A stretch of 64,000 nt of DNA from Clostridiales bacterium (GCA_015056045.1 SVGZ01000002.1:62001-126000); one strand, 5' to 3'. Positions 34,831 to 43,975 are shown, numbered from the stretch's first letter. Notes: generated by a model not told the origin, from the sequence alone. Translations and numbers: made by a program.

Positions 34831-34860
34831 ATTATAATCCGAAAACAGGTTAAAATGCAA
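34831..34860 (-). promoter_or_regulatory. Promoter of pckG
   Basis: Minus strand TTGCAT (34860-34855), 18-base spacer, TATAAT (34836-34831), about 60 bases of leader. Confidence 0.7.
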
Positions 34861-35092
34861 TATGAAAACTTTGAATATTTTATGAAAGGGAGCTTATCTA
34901 CGGAAAAAAACACAAATTTGACGAAAAATTGATAATTTTGACGGGTAAAATGGTCTTGTATATGAAAAAACCAAAGAAGTCCCTTGCATGTTTTGCTTGT
35001 TTTTTGGTTTATTTTACAACCGTACAGATGTTTTTTTATCTGCATATGCTTTTGTTGCGATAAATCTTATCTAAAAAAGTAGAAAAGCCTAT
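34861..35092. other. AT-rich gap between pckG and the first glycosidase
   Basis: About 400 bases separate pckG and the hydrolase gene. Besides the two promoters it has a possible extra plus-strand promoter (TTGACG at 34938, 17 bases, TATGAA) and a 33-codon hydrophobic frame (34962-35063) without ribosome site. No firm feature. Confidence 0.4.
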
Positions 35093-35120
35093 TTGTTAAA
35101 ATGCAGAATAATGTTACATT
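35093..35120 (+). promoter_or_regulatory. Possible promoter of the first glycosidase paralogue
   Basis: TTGTTA (35093-35098), 16-base spacer, TACATT (35115-35120). Confidence 0.45.
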
Positions 35121-35180
35121 ATAAGTACGGAGATATTATATAAAAATATAAGACAGTATATGCAGCTAAAAGGAGTTATG

Positions 35181-37565
35181 ATGAACAAGCGGATCAGGAT
35201 CAACGGCCATACACCGGCAACGGGCGCACTCAATTTTTCGCACCTTCTCGATGCACCGGCAGGCAAACACGGACAGACCATCGTAAAAGACGGCAGCTTA
35301 TATTTTGAAGACGGAACAAGGGCAAGATTTGTCGGTTTCAATTTCCACGCACCTTCGATGATGCCTAAAAAGGAATCTGCGGCTGTTTATGCAGAGAGGC
35401 TTGCCTCTATCGGCTGTAATGTTGTTCGCCTTGTAGCGGGCGATACAAAGCGCAAAGACGGGCTTTCCCTTATTGATTACAGCGAAAAAGGCAAGGGCAG
35501 AGAACTGAATATGGAAATGGTGGACAGAGTCCATTATTTTGTCCATGAATTAAAAAAGCGCGGTATTTATGTACAGGTTGACCTGCATACTTTCCGTACT
35601 TTTACCAACATCGGCGACCTTAGGATCACACCGCCCGATGCAAGGATGAAAGGCGTCAGCATTTTTGATCAGGAACTGATCGACCTGCAGAAAGATTTTG
35701 CGAGCAAATATCTGACGGTCAAAAATCCCTATACGGGGATGTCTTTCCTCGAAGATCCTGCGGTCATGTGCATCCAGATCACGAACGAAAACAGCGTGTT
35801 TTTTGAAAACCTCTTCGAACTGAATAACCCCGCAAGAGCACCCTATGAAGCGGAAAGAAAGAGACTTTTCAACGAATTCCTCGTGAGAAAATACGGCACA
35901 AGAGAAGCGCTTGCTGCAAGCTGGACAAGAAACGGCGAATGCGCACTTTTTGCAGAGGAAGACCCGACGGAAGGAACAGTCGAGCCGATCGAATATGGCG
36001 ATTATATCCAGCCTTACCGCGACCACAGAAGCTATTGGGCAGGCAAGGATTCCCCGGCAAGATATGCGGATTATGTGGAATTCGGCATGGGCGTCAACCT
36101 CCATTATTATACAGAGATTTCGGATCATGTCCGTAGCCTTGGCGCAAAAGCACCGATCAACGGATGCAACCTGCTGCACGGTATTGCCGATATTTATTCC
36201 TCGACTTTGCCGATCGATATCTGCGAGAACAACGCCTATTATAATCACCCGATGGGTGGTGATTATAAAACAGGGCTCGGCATCCGCTATACATGGCACG
36301 AAAATGTTGCGACAGACCCGAGAAAGACGACCTATTCTGTCTTTGATACGAGGGATAACCACCTTTTGCAGCAGCTCGCAGGCGGTTCCGTCAAGGGTAA
36401 GCCCTATATCGTCAACGAATGGAACGAATATGGCGGTATGCCTTTCCACTCGACGGCTTTCCTGATGCAGGCGGCTTATGCTTGTCTGCAGAATTGGGAC
36501 GGACTCATGGTCTATAACTTTACGCATTCCGACGATCACGAAACGCTCGTGGACGATTTCATCGGTTCGGTCTATGACGGATTCAACGATCCTTCGCTGA
36601 TCGGTCAGTTCGGCGCAATGGCAACGCTTTTCCTCAAAGGCGATGTCAAAGAAGCGAAGAGAGTCATCGATATGTGCTTCACAGACGAAGATATGAAGAT
36701 GCTTCCCGAAAATTACAAGATGCCCTATGGCTTCCTGCCTTTCGTTTCCAAGACAAGAACGGTCTTTGTTGGCGATAAATATGCCGATGATGGCGACCTT
36801 GCGGTAAACGGCGGCTTTGCATCGAACGGCGATTACAGTGCAGCCAAAAAAGCTCTTATTTATGCAAGAAGCCCCTACAAAGATGCAATGCAGCATGAAT
36901 ATGTCGGCAGCTGCTTCCTCGATGCAAACAGAGGAGAAAACCCGGAAGTATTCCCGAATATCGGTACGATTTCCGACACAAGAGCGGTCATTGATCTCGA
37001 CAAGATCGATGGCATTGAACGCACGACAGACTATACAGGCTTCTCGAGATTTGCGGATGCTGCAATGAAAAAATGGGGTCTCTGGGATGAAAATGTAGGT
37101 CTTGTTGATATTGATCATTTCGTTTCGGATACAGGCGAGATCAGCTATAACTTCGGCAAAGGTCAGTTCAGCATTGATACGGAAACAGCGGCTGTATTCT
37201 CCGGCTATATGTACGGAAAACCCGTCAAGCTCGGTCCTGTAACGGCGAACATCAAAAACGAAAAGATGACCTTCTCGCTTCTCCCGAGAGATAATAAAAA
37301 GCTCAGCGAATCGAAGCATATGGTTATCCTTGCAACGGGAAACACAGGCAATGACGGCAACAAATGGGCAGGCGATATTTCGCTCGGCTTTGGCGGAAAA
37401 CTTGCCGTAGAAGACCCCGAAGGCACGCTTGAAGTGGACGCAAAAGAAGTCTATGCGCTCGATATTTACGGCAACAGACTTTACGCCCTTGAAAAAGATG
37501 CAGAAGGAAGGTTCGTTATGGGCACAGGCGAAGCGGCTGCACTCGGATTCGAAATTATCAGATAA
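35181..37565 (+). CDS. Clan-A glycoside hydrolase, paralogue 1, 794 aa
   Basis: Cytosolic (no signal peptide) two-part enzyme. Residues ~35-430 form a GH5/GH42-like TIM barrel: the entry strand LYFEDGTRARFVGFN, the acid/base in CIQITNENS (E203), and the likely nucleophile in YIVNEWNEYGG (E413). The rest (~500-794) is beta-rich and ends in ALGFEIIR. The family is close to the cellulase-fold hydrolases but the exact GH family and substrate are not recognised. Of two adjacent ATGs, the second (35181) has AGGAG at the right distance and matches the paralogues (MNK/MDK). It is one of three tandem copies; its C-terminal third is nearly the same as in copy 3, even in DNA. Confidence 0.85.
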   Translation: MNKRIRINGHTPATGALNFSHLLDAPAGKHGQTIVKDGSLYFEDGTRARFVGFNFHAPSMMPKKESAAVYAERLASIGCNVVRLVAGDTKRKDGLSLIDYSEKGKGRELNMEMVDRVHYFVHELKKRGIYVQVDLHTFRTFTNIGDLRITPPDARMKGVSIFDQELIDLQKDFASKYLTVKNPYTGMSFLEDPAVMCIQITNENSVFFENLFELNNPARAPYEAERKRLFNEFLVRKYGTREALAASWTRNGECALFAEEDPTEGTVEPIEYGDYIQPYRDHRSYWAGKDSPARYADYVEFGMGVNLHYYTEISDHVRSLGAKAPINGCNLLHGIADIYSSTLPIDICENNAYYNHPMGGDYKTGLGIRYTWHENVATDPRKTTYSVFDTRDNHLLQQLAGGSVKGKPYIVNEWNEYGGMPFHSTAFLMQAAYACLQNWDGLMVYNFTHSDDHETLVDDFIGSVYDGFNDPSLIGQFGAMATLFLKGDVKEAKRVIDMCFTDEDMKMLPENYKMPYGFLPFVSKTRTVFVGDKYADDGDLAVNGGFASNGDYSAAKKALIYARSPYKDAMQHEYVGSCFLDANRGENPEVFPNIGTISDTRAVIDLDKIDGIERTTDYTGFSRFADAAMKKWGLWDENVGLVDIDHFVSDTGEISYNFGKGQFSIDTETAAVFSGYMYGKPVKLGPVTANIKNEKMTFSLLPRDNKKLSESKHMVILATGNTGNDGNKWAGDISLGFGGKLAVEDPEGTLEVDAKEVYALDIYGNRLYALEKDAEGRFVMGTGEAAALGFEIIR

Positions 37566-37570
37566 AGCGA

Positions 37571-37597
37571 AAAGGAACGCAGTTGCGTTCCTTTTTT
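37571..37597 (+). terminator. Terminator after paralogue 1
   Basis: GGAACGCA and TGCGTTCC with a GT loop, flanked by AAAA and TTTTTT. Nearly identical hairpins follow paralogues 2 and 3. Confidence 0.92.
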
Positions 37598-37652
37598 AGT
37601 GATAAACTGTAAAATGTTATATTTGGATATTTTTTTACAAAAAGCATTGCTT

Positions 37653-37680
37653 TTGAACAGGAAAAAAGGTATCATAAAAT
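37653..37680 (+). promoter_or_regulatory. Possible promoter of glycosidase paralogue 2
   Basis: TTGAAC (37653-37658), 16-base spacer, TAAAAT (37675-37680). Confidence 0.45.
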
Positions 37681-37743
37681 ATGTGAAAATAATCCTTATT
37701 TTACATTTTGAACAGTTCAGCAAAGACTCAAAAGGAGAAGAAA

Positions 37744-40134
37744 ATGGATAAACATATCAGGATCAACGCGCATACACCGGCGGTTGGCGCACTCAATTTT
37801 TCCTATTTGCTCGATGCACCCGCAGGCAAACACGGGCACACGATCGTTAAAGACGGAAGCCTTTATTTTGAAGACGGCAAGAGAGCGAGATTCGTCGGTT
37901 TCAATATTCCCGGTTCGGGCATCATGCCCAAAAAAGAAACGGCAGAAGCATATGCCGAAAGATTAGCTTCTATCGGCTGCAACGTCGTTCGTCTCCATGC
38001 GGAAGATAACCTCCGCGCAGACAGAAGCTCCATCATCGATTACAGCGAAGAAGGAAAGGGCAGAAAACTCCATAAAGAAAACCTCGATAAGCTCCACTAT
38101 TTCGTTTCCGAGCTGAAAAAACGCGGCATTTATGTGCAGGTTGACCTCCATTGTTATCGTACATTCACCAATATCGGCGATATGGAAAATACACCGCCGA
38201 AGCGTCAGGTCAAGGCAATGAGCATTTTCAACCAGAAGCTCATCGACCTGCAGAAGGAATATGCAACGCAGTACCTGACAACGGTCAACCCCTATACAGG
38301 TTTTGCTTTAAAGGATGATCCTGCTGTCATGTGCATCCAGATCACAAACGAAAACAGCGCATTCTTTGTCAATGTTGCGGAACTTGCCGACCCGGACAGA
38401 GCACCGTTTGAACTCGAAAGAAAGCTCCGCTTCAATGCTTTCCTGCTGAAAAAATACGGCACAAGAGAAGCCCTTGCAAAAGCATGGACAAGAAATGGCG
38501 AATGTGCACTTCTTCCCTATGAAGACCCCGAAGAAGGTACCGTCGAACCGATCGAATACGGCGATTATACGCAGCCTTACCGTGACCACAGAGCATATTG
38601 GGTAGGACTCGAATCCCCGGCAAGATATGCAGACTATATGGAATACGGCATGGAGCTCAACAAGCATTATTATAAGGAAATGATCGACCATGTCCGCAGC
38701 CTCGACGTCAAAGCGCCGATCAATGGCTGCAACCTGCTCCACGGTATTGCGGATATCTATTCCTCCACAAGAGGCATCGACGTTGCTGAAAACAATGCGT
38801 ATTACAATCATCCGATGGGCGGTAATGCGGAAAGAATGGGCGTTCGCTTCTGCTGGAATGAAAACGTAAAAACAGACCCGAGAAGAACGACTTATTCCGT
38901 TTTCGAAATTCGCGATAACCATCACCTCCAGCAGCTCGCAGGCGCATCCTTAAAGGATATTCCCTATATCGTCAGCGAATGGAATGAATATGGCGGTATG
39001 CCTTTCCACTCCACAGCTTACCTCATGCAGGCGGCCTATGCATGCCTCCAGAACTGGGATGGTCTCATGCTCTATTGCTTCACACATTCTGATGACCATA
39101 CAAAGCTGAGAGACGATTACATCGACCATGTTTACAATGTCTTCAACGATCCTTCGCTGATCGGTCAGTTCGGCGCAATGGCACAGATCTTCCTCAATAA
39201 CGATGTTCAGGAAGCAAAGAAAGTCATCGATATGTGCTATACCGATGAAGATATGAAGATGCTGCCCGAAAACTACAAGCTGCCCTATGGCTTCCTACCT
39301 TTCGTTTCCAAGACGAGAACGGTATTCGTCGGCGATAAGTATGAAGAAAAAGGCTCGAAGGCAGATCTCGTTGTCAACGGCGGTTTCGCATCGAACGGCG
39401 ATTACAGCGCAGCAAAGAAAGCCCTTATTTATGCGAGAAGCCCCTATGCCGATGCACTGCAGCATGAATATGTCGGCAGCAGCTTCCTCGATGCAAACAG
39501 AGGCGAAAACCCCGAAGCATTGCTGAATATCGGTACGATCTCTGAGACAAGAGCGGTCATTGACCTTGATAAGATCAACGGCATCGAGAGAACGACAGAC
39601 CACACAGGATTCTCCAGATTTGCCGATGCAGCGATGAAAAAATGGGGCATCTGGGATGAAAACGTCGGTCTTGTTGAGACGAATTGCTTCGTTTCCGATA
39701 CAGGCGAGATCAAGTTTAACTTCGGCAAAGGTCAGTTCACGATCGACACACCGAAGGCAAAGGTATTCTCCGGCTATTCCTATGGACAGCCCGTGAAGCT
39801 TGGACCGGTAACGGCAAACATCAAGAACGAAAAGATGACCTTCTCGCTTATCCCGAGAGACGGCAAAGACCTCGAAGAATCCGGACACATGGTCATCACC
39901 GCAACGGGCAACACCGGCAACGATGCTAACAAGTGGGCAGGCGATATTTCGCTCGGTTTCTTCGGCAAGCTCTATTGCGATGATCCGGAAGGCACGCTTG
40001 AAGTTGACGCAAAAGAAGTTTATGCGCTCGATGTTTACGGCAACAGGCTCTATGCGCTTGAAAAAGATGCCGAAGGCAGATTCGTCATGGGAACAGGCAA
40101 AGCCGCTGCTTTGGGCTTTGAGATCATCAGATAA
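37744..40134 (+). CDS. Clan-A glycoside hydrolase, paralogue 2, 796 aa
   Basis: Same architecture as the first copy: barrel with CIQITNENS (E203) and YIVSEWNEYGG (E412), no signal peptide, beta-rich C-terminal part ending ALGFEIIR. It differs from copies 1 and 3 by one residue fewer after HPMGG and three extra near KYEEKGSKAD, and its C-terminal third is the most divergent of the three (for example NNDVQEAKKVIDMCYTDED). ATG 37744 has AGGAG six bases upstream; the frame opens at 37708. The esterase follows after a terminator. Likely acts on imported oligosaccharides; substrate unknown. Confidence 0.85.
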   Translation: MDKHIRINAHTPAVGALNFSYLLDAPAGKHGHTIVKDGSLYFEDGKRARFVGFNIPGSGIMPKKETAEAYAERLASIGCNVVRLHAEDNLRADRSSIIDYSEEGKGRKLHKENLDKLHYFVSELKKRGIYVQVDLHCYRTFTNIGDMENTPPKRQVKAMSIFNQKLIDLQKEYATQYLTTVNPYTGFALKDDPAVMCIQITNENSAFFVNVAELADPDRAPFELERKLRFNAFLLKKYGTREALAKAWTRNGECALLPYEDPEEGTVEPIEYGDYTQPYRDHRAYWVGLESPARYADYMEYGMELNKHYYKEMIDHVRSLDVKAPINGCNLLHGIADIYSSTRGIDVAENNAYYNHPMGGNAERMGVRFCWNENVKTDPRRTTYSVFEIRDNHHLQQLAGASLKDIPYIVSEWNEYGGMPFHSTAYLMQAAYACLQNWDGLMLYCFTHSDDHTKLRDDYIDHVYNVFNDPSLIGQFGAMAQIFLNNDVQEAKKVIDMCYTDEDMKMLPENYKLPYGFLPFVSKTRTVFVGDKYEEKGSKADLVVNGGFASNGDYSAAKKALIYARSPYADALQHEYVGSSFLDANRGENPEALLNIGTISETRAVIDLDKINGIERTTDHTGFSRFADAAMKKWGIWDENVGLVETNCFVSDTGEIKFNFGKGQFTIDTPKAKVFSGYSYGQPVKLGPVTANIKNEKMTFSLIPRDGKDLEESGHMVITATGNTGNDANKWAGDISLGFFGKLYCDDPEGTLEVDAKEVYALDVYGNRLYALEKDAEGRFVMGTGKAAALGFEIIR

Positions 40135-40147
40135 AAAATGAAACGAA

Positions 40148-40172
40148 AGGGAACGCATCTGCGTTCCTTTTT
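40148..40172 (+). terminator. Terminator after paralogue 2
   Basis: GGAACGCA and TGCGTTCC with a TC loop, then TTTTT. Confidence 0.92.
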
Positions 40173-40209
40173 GTCTTTATTTATAGACAAATCTTTTTTT
40201 TGAAAAATG

Positions 40210-40238
40210 TTTCAAGTATAGAGATTTCTTGCTATAAT
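40210..40238 (+). promoter_or_regulatory. Extended -10 promoter of the esterase gene
   Basis: Perfect TATAAT (40233-40238) with the extended TGC just before it; weak -35 TTTCAA (40210-40215), 17-base spacer. Confidence 0.7.
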
Positions 40239-40281
40239 AAAACCGTAAACCACTCTAAAATCCGAATACAGGAGAACGATC

Positions 40282-41076
40282 ATGATAGAAAAATTAGTCG
40301 GAAAACGCGAACAGGAATGTATTACACTCATCAGTGATGTCACCTATTCTCAGGTTGTCTATTGGTTTAACAACACGATGAAGCCGATGAAGCTGAGCCT
40401 GCTTTTGCCCAAAGACAGACCCAATGCACAGCCGAGACCGCTTCTTGTATGGCTTTGCGGCGGCGGTTTTACGGTCATGCAGAAGGATATCTGGATCCCG
40501 CAGATGGTTTCCTTTGCAAAGAGAGGCTATATCGTTGCCAGCGTTGAATACAGAACGAACAACGAAAGCGTATATCCCGATCCGATCGTCGATATCAAGG
40601 CAGCGATCCGTTACCTCCGTGCGCACGCAAAAGAATTCTTCATCGACCCGACAAGAGTTGTTTTGGGCGGTGAATCCGCAGGTTCCTGCTTAGCGCTCAT
40701 GGCAGCAGCTTCCGATGGGATCTCCGTCTTTGAACAGGGCGATTACCTCGATCAGCCGAGCGATGTACAGGCGATCATCGATGTTTACGGCACTGCATAT
40801 CTCGATTATGCAAATAAGATTTATCCCGGCGGTATCAAGGAATATGGCGTTGCATCGGAATTGCTCAGCGAAAAATTCCCGCCGACGATTATTCTCCACG
40901 GTGATAACGATGTGCTTGTCGATATCAACGACAGTTATAAGCTTCACGATAAATTAGGTGAGCTTGGGGTTCCCTGTGAGATGCTCGTTTTCGAAGGAAC
41001 AGGCCACGGTGAAGATGTCTTCTATCAGGAAGAGATCTATGACCGCATCTGCGCTTTCCTCGATAAAGTGCTGTAA
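40282..41076 (+). CDS. Alpha/beta-hydrolase esterase, 264 aa
   Basis: Cytosolic serine esterase of the carboxylesterase/hormone-sensitive lipase type. The oxyanion hole is in WLCGGGF, the nucleophile Ser in VVLGGESAGSCLA, the acid in HGDNDVLVD, and the His in EGTGHGEDVF. No signal peptide. Because it sits between glycosidase paralogues 2 and 3, it probably removes acetyl or other acyl groups from the same sugar chains (inference). Ribosome site AGGAGAACGATC. Own promoter and terminator. Confidence 0.9.
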   Translation: MIEKLVGKREQECITLISDVTYSQVVYWFNNTMKPMKLSLLLPKDRPNAQPRPLLVWLCGGGFTVMQKDIWIPQMVSFAKRGYIVASVEYRTNNESVYPDPIVDIKAAIRYLRAHAKEFFIDPTRVVLGGESAGSCLALMAAASDGISVFEQGDYLDQPSDVQAIIDVYGTAYLDYANKIYPGGIKEYGVASELLSEKFPPTIILHGDNDVLVDINDSYKLHDKLGELGVPCEMLVFEGTGHGEDVFYQEEIYDRICAFLDKVL

Positions 41077-41095
41077 TAAAATGGTAAAGAAATGC

Positions 41096-41119
41096 GCCCG
41101 GAAATTTTCCGGGCCTTTT
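41096..41119 (+). terminator. Terminator of the esterase gene
   Basis: GCCCGGAAA and TTTCCGGGC arms, then CTTTTTG. Confidence 0.88.
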
Positions 41120-41145
41120 TGTTTTTGATAGCCGGTTTGCAAAAG

Positions 41146-41174
41146 TTGACAAAAGTAATGTGAAAAAGTATAGT
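41146..41174 (+). promoter_or_regulatory. Promoter of glycosidase paralogue 3
   Basis: TTGACA (41146-41151), 17-base spacer, TATAGT (41169-41174). Clearly the strongest promoter of the three paralogues. Confidence 0.85.
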
Positions 41175-41222
41175 TATAGTACAAATTAATTGTAAAAAAA
41201 TCTTATTCGAAGGAGTATTTTG

Positions 41223-43613
41223 ATGAATAAGTATATCAAGATCGACGCTGCCACGGAAGCGGTTGGCGCACTGAATTTTTCACATCTTCTCGATGCACCG
41301 GCAGGCTGCCATGGGCAGACCATTGTCAAAGACGGAAGCCTTTATTTTGAAGACGGCAAGAGAGCAAGGTTTGTCGGTTTCAATATTCCCGCAGGCGGCA
41401 TGATGCCCAAAAAAGAAACAGCAGAAGCTTATGCAAAAAGACTCGCCTCTATGGGCTGCAACGTTGTTCGTCTGCACGCAGAGGATTCTGTCGGCTGGAA
41501 TAAAGAAATCATTTCGACCATCGATTACAGCGAAGAAGGCAAAGGAAGAAAGCTTCAGGATGAATATATGGACAGGCTTTTTTACTTTGTTGCGGAGCTG
41601 AAAAAACGCGGTATTTATGTGCAGGTTGACCTGCATTGCTATCGTGTTTTTACAAATACAGGCGACCTCAAGGTAACACCGCCCAAGATGCAGGTCAAGG
41701 CAATGAGCATTTTCAACCAGGAACTCATCGACCTGCAGAAGGAATATGCAACGCAGTATCTTTCCGCAGTTAACCCCTATACAGGGATGTCTTTCCTCGA
41801 AGACCCTGTCGTTATGTGCATTCAGATTACAAACGAAAACAGCGCTTTTTGGGTAAACGTTGCGGAACTCGGCAATCCGGACAGAGCGCCTTATGAAGAA
41901 GAAAGAAAACTCCGCTTCAATGCGTTCCTGCTGAAAAAATACGGCACAAGAGAAGCACTTGCCGAAGCATGGACAAGAAACGGCGAATGTGCTCTCATGG
42001 CCTATGAAGACCCGGAAAAGGGTACTGTCGAGCCAATCGAATACGGCGATTATGCACAGCCTTACCGCGACCACAGAGAATATTGGGTCGGTCTGCAGTC
42101 TCCGGCGAGATATGCGGATTACATGGAATACGGCATGGAGCTGAATATGCATTATTATAAGGAAATGATCGATCATGTCCGCAGCCTTGGCGCAAAAGCG
42201 CCGATCAACGGATGCAATTTGCTGCATGGTATTGCCGATATTTATTCCTCCACAAGAGAGATCGACGTTGCTGAAAATAACGCCTATTACAATCACCCGA
42301 TGGGTGGTGATTTTGCAACGGGAATGGGTATCCGCTACACATGGCATGAAAACGTTAAGACAGATCCGAGAAAGACGACCTATTCCGTTTTCGAGATTCG
42401 CGATAACCATCACCTCCAGCAGCTTGGCGGTGCTGCGCTTAAAAATACGCCTTACATCGTCAGCGAATGGAATGAATACGGCGGCATGCCTTTCCACTCG
42501 ACGGCTTACCTCATGCAGGCGGCTTATGCTTGTCTGCAGAACTGGGATGGTCTCATTCTGTATTCTTTTATTGGCGAAGACGACCACACAAAGCTTGCGG
42601 ATGACTATATCTGGAGTGTTTACAGCATTTATAACGATCCTTCGGCGATCGGTCAGTTCGGCGCAATGGCAACGATCTTCCTCAACGGCGATGTCAAAGA
42701 AGCCAAGAGGATCATTGATATGTGCTTCACGGATGAAGATATGAAGATGCTTCCCGAAAATTACAAGATGCCTTATGGCTTCCTGCCTTTCGTTTCCAAG
42801 ACAAGAACGGTATTCGTCGGTGATAAGTATGCCGATGATGGTGACCTTGCGGTAAACGGCGGCTTTGCATCGAACGGCGATTACAGTGCAGCGAAAAAAG
42901 CTCTCATCTATGCAAGAAGTCCCTATGCCGATGCAATGCAGCATGAATATATTGGCAGTGCATTCCTCGATGCAAACAGAGGCGAAAATGCAGAAATCTT
43001 CCCGAATATCGGTACGATTTCCGACACAAGAGCAGTCATTGATCTCGATAAGATCGACGGTATTGAACGCATGACAGACTACACAGGCTTCTCGAGATTT
43101 GCGGATGCTGCAATGAAGAAGTGGGGACTCTGGGATGAAAATGTAGGTCTTGTTGACATCGATCACTTTGTTTCGGATACAGGCGAGATCAGCTATAACT
43201 TCGGCAAAGGTCAGTTCAGCATTGATACGGAAACAGCAGCAGTATTCTCCGGTTATGCTTACGGAAAACCTGTCAAACTTGGCCCTGTCACGGCGAATAT
43301 CAAAAACGAAAAGATGACCTTCTCGCTTCTCCCGAGAGATAATAAAAAGCTTTCCGAATCGAAGCATATGGTCATTTTGGCAACGGGCAACACTGGCAAT
43401 GACGGCAACAAATGGGCAGGTGATATTTCGCTCGGTTTCGGCGGAAAGCTTGCCGTAGAAGACCCTGAAGGCACGCTTGAAGTTGACGCAAAAGAAGTCT
43501 ATGCGCTCGATATTTACGGCAACAGACTTTATGCATTAACGAAAGATGCAGACGGCAGATTTGTCATGGGCACAGGCGAAGCGGCTGCGCTCGGATTTGA
43601 AATTATCAGATAA
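41223..43613 (+). CDS. Clan-A glycoside hydrolase, paralogue 3, 796 aa
   Basis: Third copy: barrel with CIQITNENS (E205) and YIVSEWNEYGG (E415), two residues longer than copies 1 and 2 near SVGWNKEIIS. In the barrel it resembles copy 2 (FNQELIDLQKEYATQYL, MEYGMELN, DHVRSLGAK), but from about residue 355 on it shares the sequence of copy 1 (GIRYTWHENV; KYADDGDLAVNGG; all of the last ~320 residues with few changes). So it is a mosaic of the other two. A TTG at 41220 opens the frame; ATG 41223 has AGGAG seven bases before it. No signal peptide. Confidence 0.85.
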   Translation: MNKYIKIDAATEAVGALNFSHLLDAPAGCHGQTIVKDGSLYFEDGKRARFVGFNIPAGGMMPKKETAEAYAKRLASMGCNVVRLHAEDSVGWNKEIISTIDYSEEGKGRKLQDEYMDRLFYFVAELKKRGIYVQVDLHCYRVFTNTGDLKVTPPKMQVKAMSIFNQELIDLQKEYATQYLSAVNPYTGMSFLEDPVVMCIQITNENSAFWVNVAELGNPDRAPYEEERKLRFNAFLLKKYGTREALAEAWTRNGECALMAYEDPEKGTVEPIEYGDYAQPYRDHREYWVGLQSPARYADYMEYGMELNMHYYKEMIDHVRSLGAKAPINGCNLLHGIADIYSSTREIDVAENNAYYNHPMGGDFATGMGIRYTWHENVKTDPRKTTYSVFEIRDNHHLQQLGGAALKNTPYIVSEWNEYGGMPFHSTAYLMQAAYACLQNWDGLILYSFIGEDDHTKLADDYIWSVYSIYNDPSAIGQFGAMATIFLNGDVKEAKRIIDMCFTDEDMKMLPENYKMPYGFLPFVSKTRTVFVGDKYADDGDLAVNGGFASNGDYSAAKKALIYARSPYADAMQHEYIGSAFLDANRGENAEIFPNIGTISDTRAVIDLDKIDGIERMTDYTGFSRFADAAMKKWGLWDENVGLVDIDHFVSDTGEISYNFGKGQFSIDTETAAVFSGYAYGKPVKLGPVTANIKNEKMTFSLLPRDNKKLSESKHMVILATGNTGNDGNKWAGDISLGFGGKLAVEDPEGTLEVDAKEVYALDIYGNRLYALTKDADGRFVMGTGEAAALGFEIIR

Positions 43614-43626
43614 AAAACAAAACGAA

Positions 43627-43652
43627 AAGGAACGCATATGCGTTCCTTTTTT
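43627..43652 (+). terminator. Terminator after paralogue 3
   Basis: GGAACGCATATGCGTTCC is a perfect palindrome flanked by AAAA and TTTTTT. Confidence 0.92.
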
Positions 43653-43671
43653 GTTTGCAGTTGCATTGTTT

Positions 43672-43975
43672 GGCTATATGGTAACTCTCATAAATCTCTC
43701 GCATTGAGTCTTAAAAAGAGAAGAATTAACTTTTACAATATAACTTCCTGCTGCAGGCTATATCGTAACTCCCATAAATCTCTTAAATTGAGTCGTAAAA
43801 AGAAAAAACTATCTCTTAAAATAATACTTCCTACTGCAGGCTATACCGTAACTCTTATAAACCTCTTGCATTGAGTCGTAAAAAGAGAAAAATTAACTCT
43901 TATAGTATAACTTCCTACTGCAGGTTATACACTAAATCCCATAAATCTCTAACACTGAGTCTTAAAAATAAAGTT
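43672..43975. repeat. 84-base tandem repeat array, three full units and one partial
   Basis: Units begin GGCTATA/GGTTATA at 43672, 43756, 43839 and 43923 (spacing 84, 83, 84). Each has GTAACTC..ATAAATCTCT..CATTGAGTC.TAAAAAGAG and ends ACTTCCT.CTGCA. The last, partial unit runs into the 3' end of the minus-strand zinc-ribbon gene: that gene's stop codon lies in the GAGTCTTAAAA part of the unit. Copies differ by about 10-20 percent. This fills the 350-base gap; no gene was found in it. Confidence 0.85.

Noticed and set aside
34962-35063. 33-codon hydrophobic reading frame in the gap before the first glycosidase
   Set aside because: It has no ribosome site and lies in a very AT-rich stretch where short hydrophobic frames are expected by chance.
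34764-35180. Riboswitch or T-box leader ahead of pckG or the hydrolase gene
   Set aside because: The pckG leader is only about 60 bases and no specifier or T-box sequence is visible; the hydrolase leader is short as well.
41280-43367. A 695-residue open frame on the minus strand opposite glycosidase paralogue 3 (and a 589-residue one opposite paralogue 1)
   Set aside because: Long antisense frames follow from the codon bias of these genes; the translations look like low-complexity mixtures and have no start signals.
43638-43874. A 78-residue frame through the 84-base repeats
   Set aside because: 83-base spacing in one unit breaks a constant frame, the codons are Lys/Leu/Ser chance patterns, and the start overlaps a terminator.
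43672-43975. CRISPR array
   Set aside because: Units of 84 bases are similar along their whole length, with no short repeat alternating with unique spacers, and no cas gene is near.
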